Translations under genes and position numbers: made by a program | Notes under the pieces: generated by a model | Told to the model about the DNA's origin: nothing | Seen by the model: only the letters and a program-made list of their open reading frames with translations | Databases searched by the model: none | Part shown: positions 16,901 to 25,292 of the stretch, piece by piece | Layout: every line of letters starts with the position of its first letter | How positions within the stretch are numbered: position 1 is the stretch's first letter | Assembly (NCBI RefSeq): GCF_017301735.1 | Contig: NZ_CP071090.1 | Span: 4,764,001 to 4,828,000, forward strand | Origin: Pyxidicoccus parkwaysis | Lineage (GTDB): Bacteria; Myxococcota; Myxococcia; Myxococcales; Myxococcaceae | Direction: 5' to 3' | DNA length: 64,000 nt

Positions 16901-18620
16901 ACTTCCACCGGTTGTCGTTGGCCTCCTGGAGGCTCTTCACCTCGGTGGGCTGGTGCTGGAGCTGAGGTTGACCATTAGCATCCACCGTGCCCGAGGCCTG
17001 GGACACCGTCTGGGTGCGGCTGGCGTGGCCCGGCTTGAAGCGGCTGCCGTCCGGGTCATATCCCGTCGCGGTGGTGCGCTGCGTGATGTTGCCGGGAGTC
17101 GAGGAGGAGATGGCGGGAAGCGAGTCGGTGGAGGCGGCGTCCTTCGGCCCGCGCGTCACCTCCTGCTGGGTGCGCACCACCAGCACGCCGTTGCCATTCT
17201 TGTCTGTCTTCAGCGGCTGGGTGGCCACCGTCTCCGACTTCTGCGTGGACACGGCGGGCTCACCCTGCGCGTTGAAGCGGGTCTCCTCGGTGATTGTGAG
17301 GCTGGACTCGCCTGGCTTGAGGGAGGTGGGAGCATTGTTTGCCTTGTGGTGCCCCTCCCCCTTGGAAGCATTCTGAAGGGCCGTGTTCTGGCCCGCCTCG
17401 AAGGCGTTGACGTCATCGGCCTTGAAGCCCGGCGTCTGCACCTGCGTCGTCTTCACCTGCTTCGCCGGCAGGCCCTGCGCGTTGAACTCCGTCTCCGTCT
17501 TCACCGTCGCCGGACCCTGGGGCGCGCCGGGCTGCCGCGCCAGCTCCGCCGGAGGCTTCTCCATGCGCACCTCCTCCGTGCGCGACCGCGGCACGGGAGG
17601 AGACCTGGAGGTGTCGTACTTCGTGGTGGACGTGGTGGTGGTGTTGCCCGTCTCCGGGTGCTGCTCCGTCTGGCTCTTGCGCGACTCGAGCCCCGTGGGC
17701 CGGCCCAGCGCATCCGCTGACTTCGTCCACGACGTCTCGCGCGAGCCGCCCGACTGCGTCTGCTCCTTCGCCGTCACCGTGGAGGTGTAGCTGCCGTCCG
17801 GCTTGACGGTGACGGTGTTGCCGCTGGCCGGGTCGGACAGCACCATCTCGCCCGAGGTGGCGTTCTTCTTCACCTGGTACTTCGCGCCGGAGGACGGGTC
17901 CGTATAGGTCTGCCCGTCCGGCAGCTTGCGCGCCGCCTCGATGTCCTTCGCATCCACCGCGTCGAGCGAGGCGGGAGGCTTCTCACCCGTCTGGGTATTC
18001 GGCGCGAGCCCGGTCGTCGGCGGGGCCTCGGTCTTCGGCTGGGCCGCGGGCCTCGGCGGGCGGGCGGTGCCCAGCAGCTTCTCCAGCTCCGCCCTGCGGT
18101 TCGTCCCCTCGAAGGCGGAGACAAGCTCGTTGGCCTTCGGCTTGATGCCGTCGAGGTCCTTCTGGGTGAAGGGCGGCGTCTTCTTTTCCTGGAGGGCGAC
18201 GCTGTTCGCCCTGCCCATGCCCTCCTGGGCCTGCTTCGCCGTCAGCGCCACCTTCTCCTCGGCGGCCTGCAAGGCCTTGTTGGTGGAGGTGACCTTCTCG
18301 GAGGCCTGCTGCAGTGCCTTCGCGGCGGCTGCGGCATCCGCCTGCGACTTCTTCGCGGCCTCGGGCGTCTGCCCCGGCTTGCGCGCGGCCTGCTGCGCAT
18401 TCGCCGCGGCCTTCTGGGCGGCGGCCTGCTGCTGGCGCGCGGCTTCGGCGTCGCGACGCGCGGCTTCGGCGGCACGGCGGGCCTCCTCCGCGGCCTTGCG
18501 CGCGGCCTCGGCGGCGCGGCGCGCTGCCTCCGCCTGCTGGCGGGCTGCCTCGGCACGGCGCGCGGCTTCTGCCGGATTGAAGCCTGACGTGCCAGAACCA
18601 CCGACGGGGGCGAAACCCAT
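13923..18620 (-). CDS. Large polymorphic-toxin-like protein
   Basis: 1565 residues from the ATG at 18620, preceded by AGAGAGGAAG; the open frame continues 18 codons further. It begins with an Ala/Arg/Glu-rich coiled coil (about 15-80). Long Lys/Thr/Gln-rich stretches and a beta-rich middle (about 670-940, repeated Gly-rich amphipathic strands) follow, then a Gly/Ser/Asn/Pro linker of short repeats (about 1000-1080). The C-terminal region of about 380 residues has HSPDHIPSNAAM near 1420 followed by SMIVTFRNHRLRSETYGGKN. This layout (repetitive carrier, flexible linker, distinct C-terminus) is typical of polymorphic toxins. The His/Asn-rich end could be a nuclease, but I cannot name its family. 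There is no classical signal peptide and no adjacent immunity gene. Confidence 0.8.
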   Translation of the reverse strand: MGFAPVGGSGTSGFNPAEAARRAEAARQQAEAARRAAEAARKAAEEARRAAEAARRDAEAARQQQAAAQKAAANAQQAARKPGQTPEAAKKSQADAAAAAKALQQASEKVTSTNKALQAAEEKVALTAKQAQEGMGRANSVALQEKKTPPFTQKDLDGIKPKANELVSAFEGTNRRAELEKLLGTARPPRPAAQPKTEAPPTTGLAPNTQTGEKPPASLDAVDAKDIEAARKLPDGQTYTDPSSGAKYQVKKNATSGEMVLSDPASGNTVTVKPDGSYTSTVTAKEQTQSGGSRETSWTKSADALGRPTGLESRKSQTEQHPETGNTTTTSTTKYDTSRSPPVPRSRTEEVRMEKPPAELARQPGAPQGPATVKTETEFNAQGLPAKQVKTTQVQTPGFKADDVNAFEAGQNTALQNASKGEGHHKANNAPTSLKPGESSLTITEETRFNAQGEPAVSTQKSETVATQPLKTDKNGNGVLVVRTQQEVTRGPKDAASTDSLPAISSSTPGNITQRTTATGYDPDGSRFKPGHASRTQTVSQASGTVDANGQPQLQHQPTEVKSLQEANDNRWKYDHVSFEAGADGKPVPGKEPKQLDKERQLPWYDDAKDFVVDGLIDLANAAGDIAGDALNFAKEALLKPVDAVLDQATAPVEGALADEIKKLNSPGDALTLSGGLSGKVGLKGGLDGEIEVEMTSDGKYQLSAEVTGDFGVGLVASASVSAGGRMEMTFDTPEEAARAALIMGKGPAAIASGGEDQKFMQDHLTAMEVNLGVQAEAGLGGKAGPFNAELSASIGATQSYRVEFEKGKPTYLVSTVEIEGSAAGSIAAGFKDKLGGQVGGELSGTVSLETRIPIDRSKVDTRDVMAFISNPVTAALVDSAETTISIEGSRDLGKEGKFFTTELSGLSGKDLQGVAKKLMNGEFETAFDGVQYESKTTEGSYKDDELGFSVKLGVVDVELNARHRDMTAEGSGGDAGPKVEVGGEGEGGGTTRRNHGSHGSSGSSGASGGSRSTGGSGGTSGSNGASGGSGSAGGRGGTSGSNGAPAGSNSPTSGSNSPASGSNSPTSGNTGPASGSNGPTGRPPATRLPPTEFRLNPATGQLMPVAPRDGGPPRTTRTERPGSPELTGGRPDATTAPGDTRATSERPVPVVRNPELPGRTTRVRYDNGQVRIEAGPAATPEDIQAHMETARVLQRYEGARGKVRQLIDKVKQVLTGMPGYGSQGFESRLEVRKLNNILQSLQATQRQLETMTGATGNATPAQRADLERQIASVERQLRTHEAQVYSLDTGRGYVAREDDTAGPPPGTGTGRPARSPEERAFLLLAAQDEYYVYPPGNTALERMQAPAREWEVMPFNQFRDPSQRQTNLLNAAAADVVRLREEASRATGPERTRLENEAREAERRVRSHIRRRIPGHSPDHIPSNAAMETRQDEGNLIDMRGTGRPRDLDRESTENEGNSMIVTFRNHRLRSETYGGKNLRTNKVTGEKRWLEDARNPEAAVMRDSRAYLEHLRQTNQLTPAITADFIRLYWSGIVNGTHGRSEANEEMLLDYLDHAEAAARASP
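15387..15476. repeat. 21 bp tandem repeats inside the linker of the toxin-like gene
   Basis: About four units of GTTGCTCCCGCTCG[C/T]CGG[G/A]CT in tandem, encoding a seven-residue Gly-Ser-Asn-(Ser/Gly)-Pro-(Ala/Thr)-Ser motif on the minus strand. A second pair of roughly 60 bp imperfect repeats follows at about 15487-15605. They encode the flexible linker and are likely to vary in copy number between strains. Confidence 0.7.
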
Positions 18621-18731
18621 TGGAAACTTCCTCTCTCCGTGCAGGGGCGGCCAAGGGCTGCCCCAGGCGTTCAAAAAAGAGAGTGCGTGCCCCGACGTGC
18701 GTCCCAGATATTTTTCAGGGGCATGGGCGGT

Positions 18732-18777
18732 CGCGCCGGGGCCAGGCGCGCACCTGTCGTGAGCAAACCCAGCTCAC
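18732..18777 (-). terminator. Two tandem hairpins after the ion channel gene
   Basis: GTGAGC/GCTCAC (18759-18777, overlapping the stop codon) and CGCGCC/GGCGCG (18732-18750) are two 6 bp stems in a row downstream of the channel gene on the minus strand. No T-tract follows, so intrinsic termination is doubtful. Confidence 0.3.
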
Positions 18778-19628
18778 GCCGCCGGCTTCGAGCTCGCGAA
18801 GTCCAGCTTCGTCCCGCACGCCTTGCAGTAGCGCGCGTCCGCGTCATGCCCCTGCGCGCCACAGCCCGGGCAGGCCTGGGTGTCCAGGCGGAGCCGGGAG
18901 GCGGCGGCCAGTTCCACGGACACGATGCCCGTGGGCACCGCGATGATGCCGTAGCCCATGACCATCAACACCGAGGCGATGAACTGCCCCGGCACCGTCT
19001 TGGGCGTGATGTCGCCAAAGCCCACCGTCGTCATCGTCACGATGGCCCAGTACATGGAACGGGGGATGCTGTCGAAGCCGTGCGCCTCTCCCTCCACCAT
19101 GTACATGATGGCGCCCATGATGACGTCGATGCTCAGCACGACGCCCAGGAAGACGGTGATCTTTGCCCGGCTCGCGCGCAGCGCGGTCAACAGCACCTCC
19201 GCCTGCCCCAGCAGGTGCCCCAGCTTCAGCACGCGGAAGACGCGCAGCAGGCGCAGCACCCGCACCACCAGCAGCGTCTGCGCCCCGGGGAACAGCACGC
19301 TCAGGAACGACGGCAGCAGCGCTATCAGGTCCACGAGTCCGAAGAAGCTGCGCGCATAGTCCAGCGGGCGCCGCACGGCGATGAGCCGCAGGACGTACTC
19401 GACGGCGAAGAGGACGGTGAAGCTCCACTCCGCCACGTGCAGCGCGGCGCCGTACTGCTGGCGCACCTGGGACACGCTCTCCAGCATCACCGCGATGACG
19501 CTGAACAGGATGGCCCACAGGAGGGCTACGTCGAAGGCCTTCCCCGCCGGGGTATCGGCCTCGAAGACGATGGTGTGGAGGCGGGCGCGGAAGCCGCCAG
19601 CAGGGCTCTGCTCGGAGGGCCTGGACAC
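18774..19628 (-). CDS. Voltage-gated-type cation (potassium) channel with C-terminal zinc ribbon
   Basis: 284 residues with six membrane segments and a pore loop. S4 is the charged RVLRLLRVFRVLKL, and the selectivity filter TMTTVGFGD is a potassium-type signature. After S6 the tail ends in a zinc ribbon, CPGC ... CKAC, instead of a cyclic-nucleotide-binding or RCK domain. The fold is that of Kv-like bacterial channels. The zinc ribbon could link gating to a cytoplasmic partner or metal state, which is an inference. The start is GTG at 19628 with no strong Shine-Dalgarno sequence. It lies upstream of the toxin-like gene on the same strand, 153 bases apart. Confidence 0.9.
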   Translation of the reverse strand: MSRPSEQSPAGGFRARLHTIVFEADTPAGKAFDVALLWAILFSVIAVMLESVSQVRQQYGAALHVAEWSFTVLFAVEYVLRLIAVRRPLDYARSFFGLVDLIALLPSFLSVLFPGAQTLLVVRVLRLLRVFRVLKLGHLLGQAEVLLTALRASRAKITVFLGVVLSIDVIMGAIMYMVEGEAHGFDSIPRSMYWAIVTMTTVGFGDITPKTVPGQFIASVLMVMGYGIIAVPTGIVSVELAAASRLRLDTQACPGCGAQGHDADARYCKACGTKLDFASSKPAA

Positions 19629-19682
19629 CGGAGCAGTCTAGACATTCGGAGAGGCCCCCACGACAACATCGTGGGGACTCGC

Positions 19683-20315
19683 TCACGTCCGCGGAGTCGC
19701 GGGCACGCGGGCGCCTCGCTTCGGGCCCCGCTCGGACCTCACCTCGTCGGCACGGCACACGCGCACGCCGAGGAAGCGCTGAAGCTGATCCAGCGCGAGG
19801 TCATGGTCCATGTCGCTCTCCGCGCAGCAGCAATCGCTCAGCACGGTGATGTCGTACTCGTGCATGTGCGCATCGTGAGCGCTGAAGAACACACACAGGT
19901 TGGTGGCAATCCCCGCCATCAACAACCGCTTCGTCCCCAGGTGCTCCAGCAACGGAACCAGGGACGTGGCGAAGAACGCCGAGTGCTTGGGCTTCAGGAT
20001 GAAGTAGTCCTGCGCCTGGGGCCTCAGGGCCCGCGCCACCACGCGCCCCCGGCTTCCGGCCCGGGTGCAGTGCCGGTACACGTCCCGGAAGTTGCTGCGC
20101 CAGTGGTTGAAGTTGTCATTCACGTAGATGACCGGCACCCCGGCCCCACGCATCCGCCGGGCGAACGGCCCCAGCCGCTCCACCATCCGCAACGCCCAGG
20201 GGAGCACCCGCTCCCCACCGGGGAACTCCAGGTCGTTGATGACGTCGATGATGAGCAGCGCCGTGTCCGAGCCCCGCACGGGCCTCGGGCGCGAACGACT
20301 CCCGGTCCTCGCCAC
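19683..20315 (-). CDS. Isochorismatase-family cysteine hydrolase
   Basis: 210 residues with the Asp-Lys-Cys triad of the isochorismatase/nicotinamidase superfamily: Asp24 in LLIIDVIND, Lys110 in KPKHSAF and Cys141 in GIATNLCV. The cis-peptide-type motif around ATNLC is conserved. The substrate (nicotinamide, carbamoyl compound or other) cannot be read from the sequence. The start is the GTG at 20315, five bases after GAGGAGG. Its stop is 54 bases from the ion channel start, so the two may be co-transcribed. Confidence 0.88.
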   Translation of the reverse strand: MARTGSRSRPRPVRGSDTALLIIDVINDLEFPGGERVLPWALRMVERLGPFARRMRGAGVPVIYVNDNFNHWRSNFRDVYRHCTRAGSRGRVVARALRPQAQDYFILKPKHSAFFATSLVPLLEHLGTKRLLMAGIATNLCVFFSAHDAHMHEYDITVLSDCCCAESDMDHDLALDQLQRFLGVRVCRADEVRSERGPKRGARVPATPRT

Positions 20316-20708
20316 ACGAACCTCCTCGCCCGCTCAAGCTAGGCATGGCCCCGACAGGTCCACAGCCCTCCCCGGTCTGTACATTGGGGGACACCGCCCG
20401 GCTGCCTCGGGGAAGAAGAGGGTCCACGGGGACTACTTCACAGGAGGCACCGCCCACCGCGCGTGCCGTGGCGGACCTCCCCTGTCTTCGAAACCGTCGG
20501 CGACTGAGCCTGGGGCCAGTGCCCGGTCCAGCAGCCGCGGATCGCGCTGCGTGCGCCAGCGCGTGCAGACCCACGTATCGAACGCGCCCAGGGTGGGGAC
20601 CTCCAGTGTCCTCCTGTGGAAGTGCGGCGTGCCTCGTTGCACGTTCGAGCAATCCGGTTGCTGTTCGGCCATATTCCTGCCGGCTACAAACCTGGAGCAC
20701 GGCCTCCC
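20316..20708. other. 393-base spacer without a supported gene
   Basis: This lies between the divergent isochorismatase and DUF885 lipoprotein genes. Both strands hold open frames of 60-180 codons, but none shows a recognisable motif or a good ribosome binding site. The spacer probably carries the two divergent promoters; I cannot place them. Confidence 0.4.
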
Positions 20709-22031
20709 ATGCGTTTCTCATTCCTGTCGGTCCTCGTCCTGTCTTCCGTGATGCTGGCCTGTGCCACCCGGAGCCCGGCGCCCGTGCCTTCGGGAGGAGC
20801 GCCTGTGGAGGGCCCCTCTCCACTGGACCCCGCGGCCGAGCAGTATGTGAAGCTCGTCCTCGCCCTGGGCCAGCATGGTGAGAGCGATGTGGATGCCTAT
20901 TACGGACCGGAGGCCTGGGCCCGCGAGGCTCGCACCACGCGGCTGTCACTGGTGGAGATAGGCCAACGCACCGCGGCCGTGATGAAGGCCGTGGAGGCCG
21001 TGCCCGTACCGGGTGATGCGCTCGTGGCGATGCGCCGTCGCTTCCTGCTCGCCCAGCTCTCCGCGCTGTCCACGCGGGTGCGGATGCTGTCGGGTGAGCG
21101 GCTGACGTTCGACGACGAGAGCCAGGCGCTCTACGGCGCGCGTGCGCCGCGCCATTCCAAGGCGGAGTTCGAGGCCGTGCTCGCGCGGCTCGATGAGCTG
21201 GTGCCCGGTCCCGGTTCCCTGAGCGAGCGCGTCGACCGCTTCCGCCAGCGCTTCGTCATTCCCTTGGACAAGCGGGAAGCGGTGTACCGCGCCGCCATCG
21301 CCGAGGCCCGCCGACGCACCCTCCTGCATGGCGTGTTGCCGGACCATGAGCGCTTCACGCTGGAGTTCGTCTCGGGCAAGTCCTGGGGGGCCTACAACTG
21401 GTTCCAGGGCAACGCGACCAGCCTGATTCAAATCAACACCGAGCTGCCGGACTTCATCGGGCGCGTCGTCCTGCTGGCCGCGCACGAGGGCTACCCCGGC
21501 CACCATGTCTACTCCTCACTGCTGGAACAGCACCTGGTGCGGGAGCGCGGGTGGGTGGAGTTCACGGTGTACCCGCTCTTCTCTCCCATGTCCTTCATCG
21601 CCGAGGGCAGCGCGGACTATGGCGTCGAGCTGGCCTTTCCCGACGCGGAGGCCTACGTGCGTGACGTGCTCTTTCCACTCGCTGGATTCGACCCGAAGGA
21701 CGCCGCACCGTACATGCGGTTGGAGGCGCTGCTCACCCAGCTCTCGTATGCGACCACCGAGGCCGCACGCGCCTGGCTCGATGGCAGGCTCGACCGCGAG
21801 GCGACGCGCGACTGGCTGATGCGCTACGCGATGATGTCTCCCGCGCGCGCCGAGCTCACGATGAAGAACACCGAGGCCAACCGCTCGTATGTCATCAACT
21901 ACAACCTGGGACGCGACCTGGTCAGGCAGTACGTGGAACGCCGGGCCGGACCGGGCGCCACGCAGGAGCGACGCTGGGAGGTATTCCTCGAGCTGCTCGC
22001 CTCGCCGCGCCTGCCCGCGGACCTGCAATGA
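20709..22031 (+). CDS. DUF885-family metallopeptidase-like lipoprotein
   Basis: 440 residues. The N-terminus is a lipoprotein signal (hydrophobic core, then MLAC with the lipidated Cys at 18), followed by a Pro/Ala-rich tether. The body matches DUF885 proteins, a zinc-peptidase-like family, with the signature HEGYPGHH at 259-266, an upstream NWFQGN segment and a downstream EGSADYG segment. It is probably anchored at the outer or inner membrane facing the periplasm. The start at 20709 directly begins the signal sequence. A terminator hairpin follows the stop by about 60 bases. Confidence 0.88.
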   Translation: MRFSFLSVLVLSSVMLACATRSPAPVPSGGAPVEGPSPLDPAAEQYVKLVLALGQHGESDVDAYYGPEAWAREARTTRLSLVEIGQRTAAVMKAVEAVPVPGDALVAMRRRFLLAQLSALSTRVRMLSGERLTFDDESQALYGARAPRHSKAEFEAVLARLDELVPGPGSLSERVDRFRQRFVIPLDKREAVYRAAIAEARRRTLLHGVLPDHERFTLEFVSGKSWGAYNWFQGNATSLIQINTELPDFIGRVVLLAAHEGYPGHHVYSSLLEQHLVRERGWVEFTVYPLFSPMSFIAEGSADYGVELAFPDAEAYVRDVLFPLAGFDPKDAAPYMRLEALLTQLSYATTEAARAWLDGRLDREATRDWLMRYAMMSPARAELTMKNTEANRSYVINYNLGRDLVRQYVERRAGPGATQERRWEVFLELLASPRLPADLQ

Positions 22032-22091
22032 GCCCCTCGTGCTCGGGGCGTCGTCTCCACGTATAGGCGGGGTGGAGGCCATGTGACAGAC

Positions 22092-22140
22092 GGGCCTGGA
22101 ATCGAGAGGGAAACCTCGACGACTCCAGGCCCTTCGTCTT
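22092..22140 (+). terminator. Intrinsic terminator after the DUF885 gene
   Basis: GGGCCTGGA (22092-22100) pairs with TCCAGGCCC (22124-22132). An inner stem TCGAG/CTCGA (22102-22106, 22115-22119) stacks inside, and TTCGTCTT follows. The orientation fits the plus-strand lipoprotein gene. Confidence 0.75.
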
Positions 22141-22185
22141 TTCAGCGTCCGGGCGTCTGCATCAGCCCGGCACCGCGTACACCGG

Positions 22186-23442
22186 CTACGGCAGCCGCCG
22201 TTGGAGGAACAAGGCGCCGCTGGACTTCGTGCCTCCGATAAAGAGGCCGGCCGCGCTCGTCGCCGCCGCGTTTCCAATCTCCGACCAGCTCTCGGCCGGA
22301 TCGAGCGTCGTCGGTCCCGACCAGACTCCCGACGAAGAACGCTCGACCGCGACCAGCGCGCTCTCGTCGAAGTCGTTCGACGAGTTGACCCAGTCCTCGA
22401 AGTGATGCTGGCGCACCGCCACCAACACCAGACCGCTTCCCGGCCGCTGCGCGACCACGGGGAGATAGTGGGTAATCGACTCGATCGACGACTCCGTCTC
22501 CTCGTAATAGGAGGGCAGACCGGAGATCGACTCCTGGACGAACGCTCCGCCGCTCAACCGGTACAGGCGCAGCGGGTTGTCCGTGGCCACCCACAGGGTG
22601 CCATCGACCCAGGCCGACATCTGCCCTTCCGGGAACCCCGTCTGCACCGCGATACGCGGCTCGAGCGGGCCGGCGCCCTGATTGGCGAGCCGCCGCGCGT
22701 AGATTCCATCCGGAGCCCGATACGTCACCCAGATGGCATCCGGAGCAATCACCAGGGACGTGCTGCGCCAGGTCAGGGTCCGCGACGCGGCGTCGAGCGT
22801 ATAGACCGTGCCAGAGGTGCCACTCGCAAGGTGATACGAGGACAGTCGATACTGCCCGTTGATGAGGTTGTCGCCGTCGTTCCACGTGTACCAGACGCGC
22901 CCCTGACAATCGACGTCGGCGCTGACGTCATTGACGTTCCCCACCGGCGTGATGCGCGTCCAGGAGCTCCACTGGCCTGCATTCCAACGCCTCACGAAGA
23001 GCGCGTACAGGTTGCCGTCGGCATCGAGGATGGTGCGCGAATACCGCGCGCTGATGATTACCACCACCGGCGCCGCGCTGAGCGAGCTCTTGTTGGCGGA
23101 ACCCACGAACACCCGGCCCATCACCTCCGCCGTACGGCCGTTGTAGGTCGGCAGGCCGCCGTCGATGCGCTCCGGCGTGGACCAGTAGCCACCCTGCAGC
23201 CTGCGGAAGAAGACTCCGGCTCCCGTATATCCGGGCAGATAGTCCCGGGAGACCAGCGCCGCGCTGCCGTCGTCGAACGCGGTCATGTGGCTCCATGACG
23301 CGTTCGCGGTGTTGTCATCGAGCAATGTCTGCCACGTCTGCGCCCCGGCCACTCCGGGCAGGGTCACCACGAGCCCCATCAGGACGGCGGCGAGCGAAAT
23401 CCGCGCGAACGCTCGTTGGAATTGAACGATCGAAGAAAACAT
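22186..23442 (-). CDS. Secreted protein, probable beta-propeller
   Basis: 418 residues with a signal peptide (ISLAAVLMGLVVTLPGVAGA, cleavage near residue 34). The mature part has repeated strand patterns of the sialidase/exo-alpha type, such as DADGNLYALFVRRW, DCQGRVWYTWND and DGTLWVATDNPL. These suggest a six- or seven-bladed propeller, but catalytic residues of a known family are not apparent. It is probably secreted. GGAGGAG lies 3 bases before the ATG. A perfect 10 bp palindrome, TGAGATCTCA (23455-23464), precedes the ribosome binding site. It lies 199 bases downstream of the FHA regulator gene on the same strand. Confidence 0.8.
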   Translation of the reverse strand: MFSSIVQFQRAFARISLAAVLMGLVVTLPGVAGAQTWQTLLDDNTANASWSHMTAFDDGSAALVSRDYLPGYTGAGVFFRRLQGGYWSTPERIDGGLPTYNGRTAEVMGRVFVGSANKSSLSAAPVVVIISARYSRTILDADGNLYALFVRRWNAGQWSSWTRITPVGNVNDVSADVDCQGRVWYTWNDGDNLINGQYRLSSYHLASGTSGTVYTLDAASRTLTWRSTSLVIAPDAIWVTYRAPDGIYARRLANQGAGPLEPRIAVQTGFPEGQMSAWVDGTLWVATDNPLRLYRLSGGAFVQESISGLPSYYEETESSIESITHYLPVVAQRPGSGLVLVAVRQHHFEDWVNSSNDFDESALVAVERSSSGVWSGPTTLDPAESWSEIGNAAATSAAGLFIGGTKSSGALFLQRRLP

Positions 23443-23641
23443 GTCTCCTCCGTGTGAGATCTCAAATCACCGCATCCCCACGAAAGCGGGGAATCAGCGG
23501 GCGCGCCAAGCTATCACAGCCATGCGTGGTCAGTCCCAGTTGCTCCAGAATGGTTGAGACCCGTCTTGCAGGCTGAATTGTGTCGAGCGCGTTCCAGCAC
23601 GCGCCAGCCGCGCCCATGTCACACGAAAGTTCCGGGCCTTC

Positions 23642-25024
23642 TCAGTCGCGCTCAGCATCATGAGCCGTGGTGATGCCATGGCGCGCGAGCAACCGCCGGA
23701 GCTGCGTGCGATGCATGCCGAGCGCACGCGCCGCGGCGGCCACGTTGCCACCCTGCTGACGCAGTGCCTCCTCGATGCGCGCTCGCTCCTCGGACTCCAG
23801 GGGCGGGGCCCGCGAGGGCGCTTCTCGCCGGACCTTGTCTGTCTCCATCGCCACCGGAGTCGACATCGCGGGCCCGAACGCGGTGCCGGCGCTCGGGCTC
23901 AGGTGAATGGCCTTCACGCGTGCCTCGCCGACCAGGAGCGCGGCCTGGGCGGCGCTGCGCACTTCAACTCGCAGCTCCCGGACATTGCCCGGCCAGGGCC
24001 GCAGCAGGCACTCCTCCACCAGCGACACGTGCAGCCCCAACGCGGGCGCCACCTGTCGCACCTCCTGCTGAAGCAACAGGGGAAGCTCCTCGGGGCGCTG
24101 ACGCAGCGGCGGCAACATCACCTCCGGCCGGCCCAGGCGGAAGTAGAGGTCCTCCCGCAGCTGCCCGCCCGCCACCCGCGCGCGCAGGTCCTTGTTGCTC
24201 GCGGAGCACACGTGGAGGTCCACCGCCTTCGGCTTCGCTGCGCCCAGCGAGAGGACCTCGCGCGTCTCGAGCACCCGCAGCAGCTTCGCCTGGACGGACA
24301 GGTCCAGCTCCACCACTTCATCCAGGAACAGCGTGCCGCCGTCCGCCGCCTGGAGATAGCCCTGGGCATCCGTATCGGCGCCGGAGTACGCGCCGCGCCT
24401 GGCGCCGAACAGCAGCCGCTCGGCGAGACTCTGGGGAATCGCCGCGCAGTTGACCGCCACGAAGGGCCCCGCGCTCCGGGGGCCGCTCTGATGGAAGGCT
24501 CGCGCCACGCCCTCCTTGCCCGCCCCACTCTCTCCGTGGATGTGCAGCGTGGACCCGACCTGCGCAAGCCGCGCCACCTCCGCCAGCAACCGCTGCATCG
24601 CGTGGCCACGCACGAAGCCGTCCCGGACCACCACGCCCTGCCGCGCGAGGGGCCCCACGTCGGCGCTGGGCACGAACAGCGAGTCCCCCATGCGGATGAC
24701 CCGCTGCGCCTCGTGCGGCGTTCCGGCGGGCACCTGCTTCCCCTCCACGAACGTGCCGTTCTGACTGCCGAGGTCCGTCACCCAGAAGCGCCGCCCGTCG
24801 AAGTGGACGCGAGCGTGACGCCGGGACATACGCGGGTCCTGGACCTCCCCCAGCACGGCGGCGCCCCGTCCCAATTCCAGGGCCCCTTCCCCCAGCGGCA
24901 ACACCTCCGCCATCGCCGCGTCTCCGCAGAACAGGCGCAGCAGGCCCGGCACCTTCTCCTCGCCGGAGCCGCTCGCGCCTCCATCCGCTCCGCTCGGCTG
25001 CAGTGTCGATGGGTCCTTCTCCAT
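23642..25024 (-). CDS. FHA-domain sigma-54-dependent transcriptional activator
   Basis: 460 residues. An FHA domain covers about 48-105 (ELGRG, SRRHARV, SQNGTF), so the protein should read Thr phosphorylation by a Ser/Thr kinase. A sigma-54 AAA+ domain follows: Walker A GESGAGKE (164-171), the sigma-54 contact loop reading GAYSGA (211-216) in place of GAFTGA, and Walker B LFLDEV (232-237). A Fis-type helix-turn-helix closes the protein (GNVAAAARALGMHRTQLRRL). Such FHA activators paired with kinases are characteristic of myxobacteria. A kinase gene lies 1.6 kb away and shares a palindromic element with this promoter (25048-25077), so control by that kinase or autoregulation is plausible. Confidence 0.93.
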   Translation of the reverse strand: MEKDPSTLQPSGADGGASGSGEEKVPGLLRLFCGDAAMAEVLPLGEGALELGRGAAVLGEVQDPRMSRRHARVHFDGRRFWVTDLGSQNGTFVEGKQVPAGTPHEAQRVIRMGDSLFVPSADVGPLARQGVVVRDGFVRGHAMQRLLAEVARLAQVGSTLHIHGESGAGKEGVARAFHQSGPRSAGPFVAVNCAAIPQSLAERLLFGARRGAYSGADTDAQGYLQAADGGTLFLDEVVELDLSVQAKLLRVLETREVLSLGAAKPKAVDLHVCSASNKDLRARVAGGQLREDLYFRLGRPEVMLPPLRQRPEELPLLLQQEVRQVAPALGLHVSLVEECLLRPWPGNVRELRVEVRSAAQAALLVGEARVKAIHLSPSAGTAFGPAMSTPVAMETDKVRREAPSRAPPLESEERARIEEALRQQGGNVAAAARALGMHRTQLRRLLARHGITTAHDAERD

Positions 25025-25047
25025 GGAGCGTCATCCTACGCGGCTCC

Positions 25048-25089
25048 TGGCACACGAAGCAGGTGCGGCATGTGCCACCGGGTGTGCCA
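25048..25089. promoter_or_regulatory. Palindromic element TGGCACACG-N13-ATGTGCCA plus extra half-site
   Basis: TGGCACA (25048-25054) and TGTGCCA (25071-25077) form a dyad starting 23 bases upstream of the FHA activator ATG. A further TGTGCCA stands at 25083-25089. The 9-base left end and 8-base right end are identical to those of the element at 29952-29983 upstream of the kinase gene. It could be an activator or repressor site, or an RNA hairpin in the leader. TGGCAC resembles the -24 half of a sigma-54 promoter, but no -12 GC sits at the required spacing. Confidence 0.6.
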
Positions 25090-25292
25090 CACAGGGAGGC
25101 TCCGCCCGACGCGCGCGAACAAGTGCGCGAGATGATTGGCGCGCCCACGCTCCCTTGCGCCAGAGTCCGTGCCAGCGAAGCGGGTACACGGCTTGCTCTG
25201 GCCACAGTGTCTCGCGCACGAGACGCCCGTGTTTTCCATCCAGGGGGCTGGGACGAACCAGCCCATACACATCGCAGCGAGGGGGACTCGAG

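Noticed and set aside
15060..17720. Very long plus-strand open frame (886 codons) antisense to the toxin-like gene
   Set aside because: It is an Arg/Ala/Leu-rich shadow produced by high GC at third positions of the minus-strand gene; it has no motifs or ribosome site. The same applies to the long antisense frames over the kinase, histidine kinase and subtilase genes.
25048..25089. Sigma-54 promoter suggested by TGGCAC
   Set aside because: The -24-like TGGCAC is present several times, but no GC falls at the fixed 10-base spacing for a -12 element on either strand. The same holds at 29952-29983.
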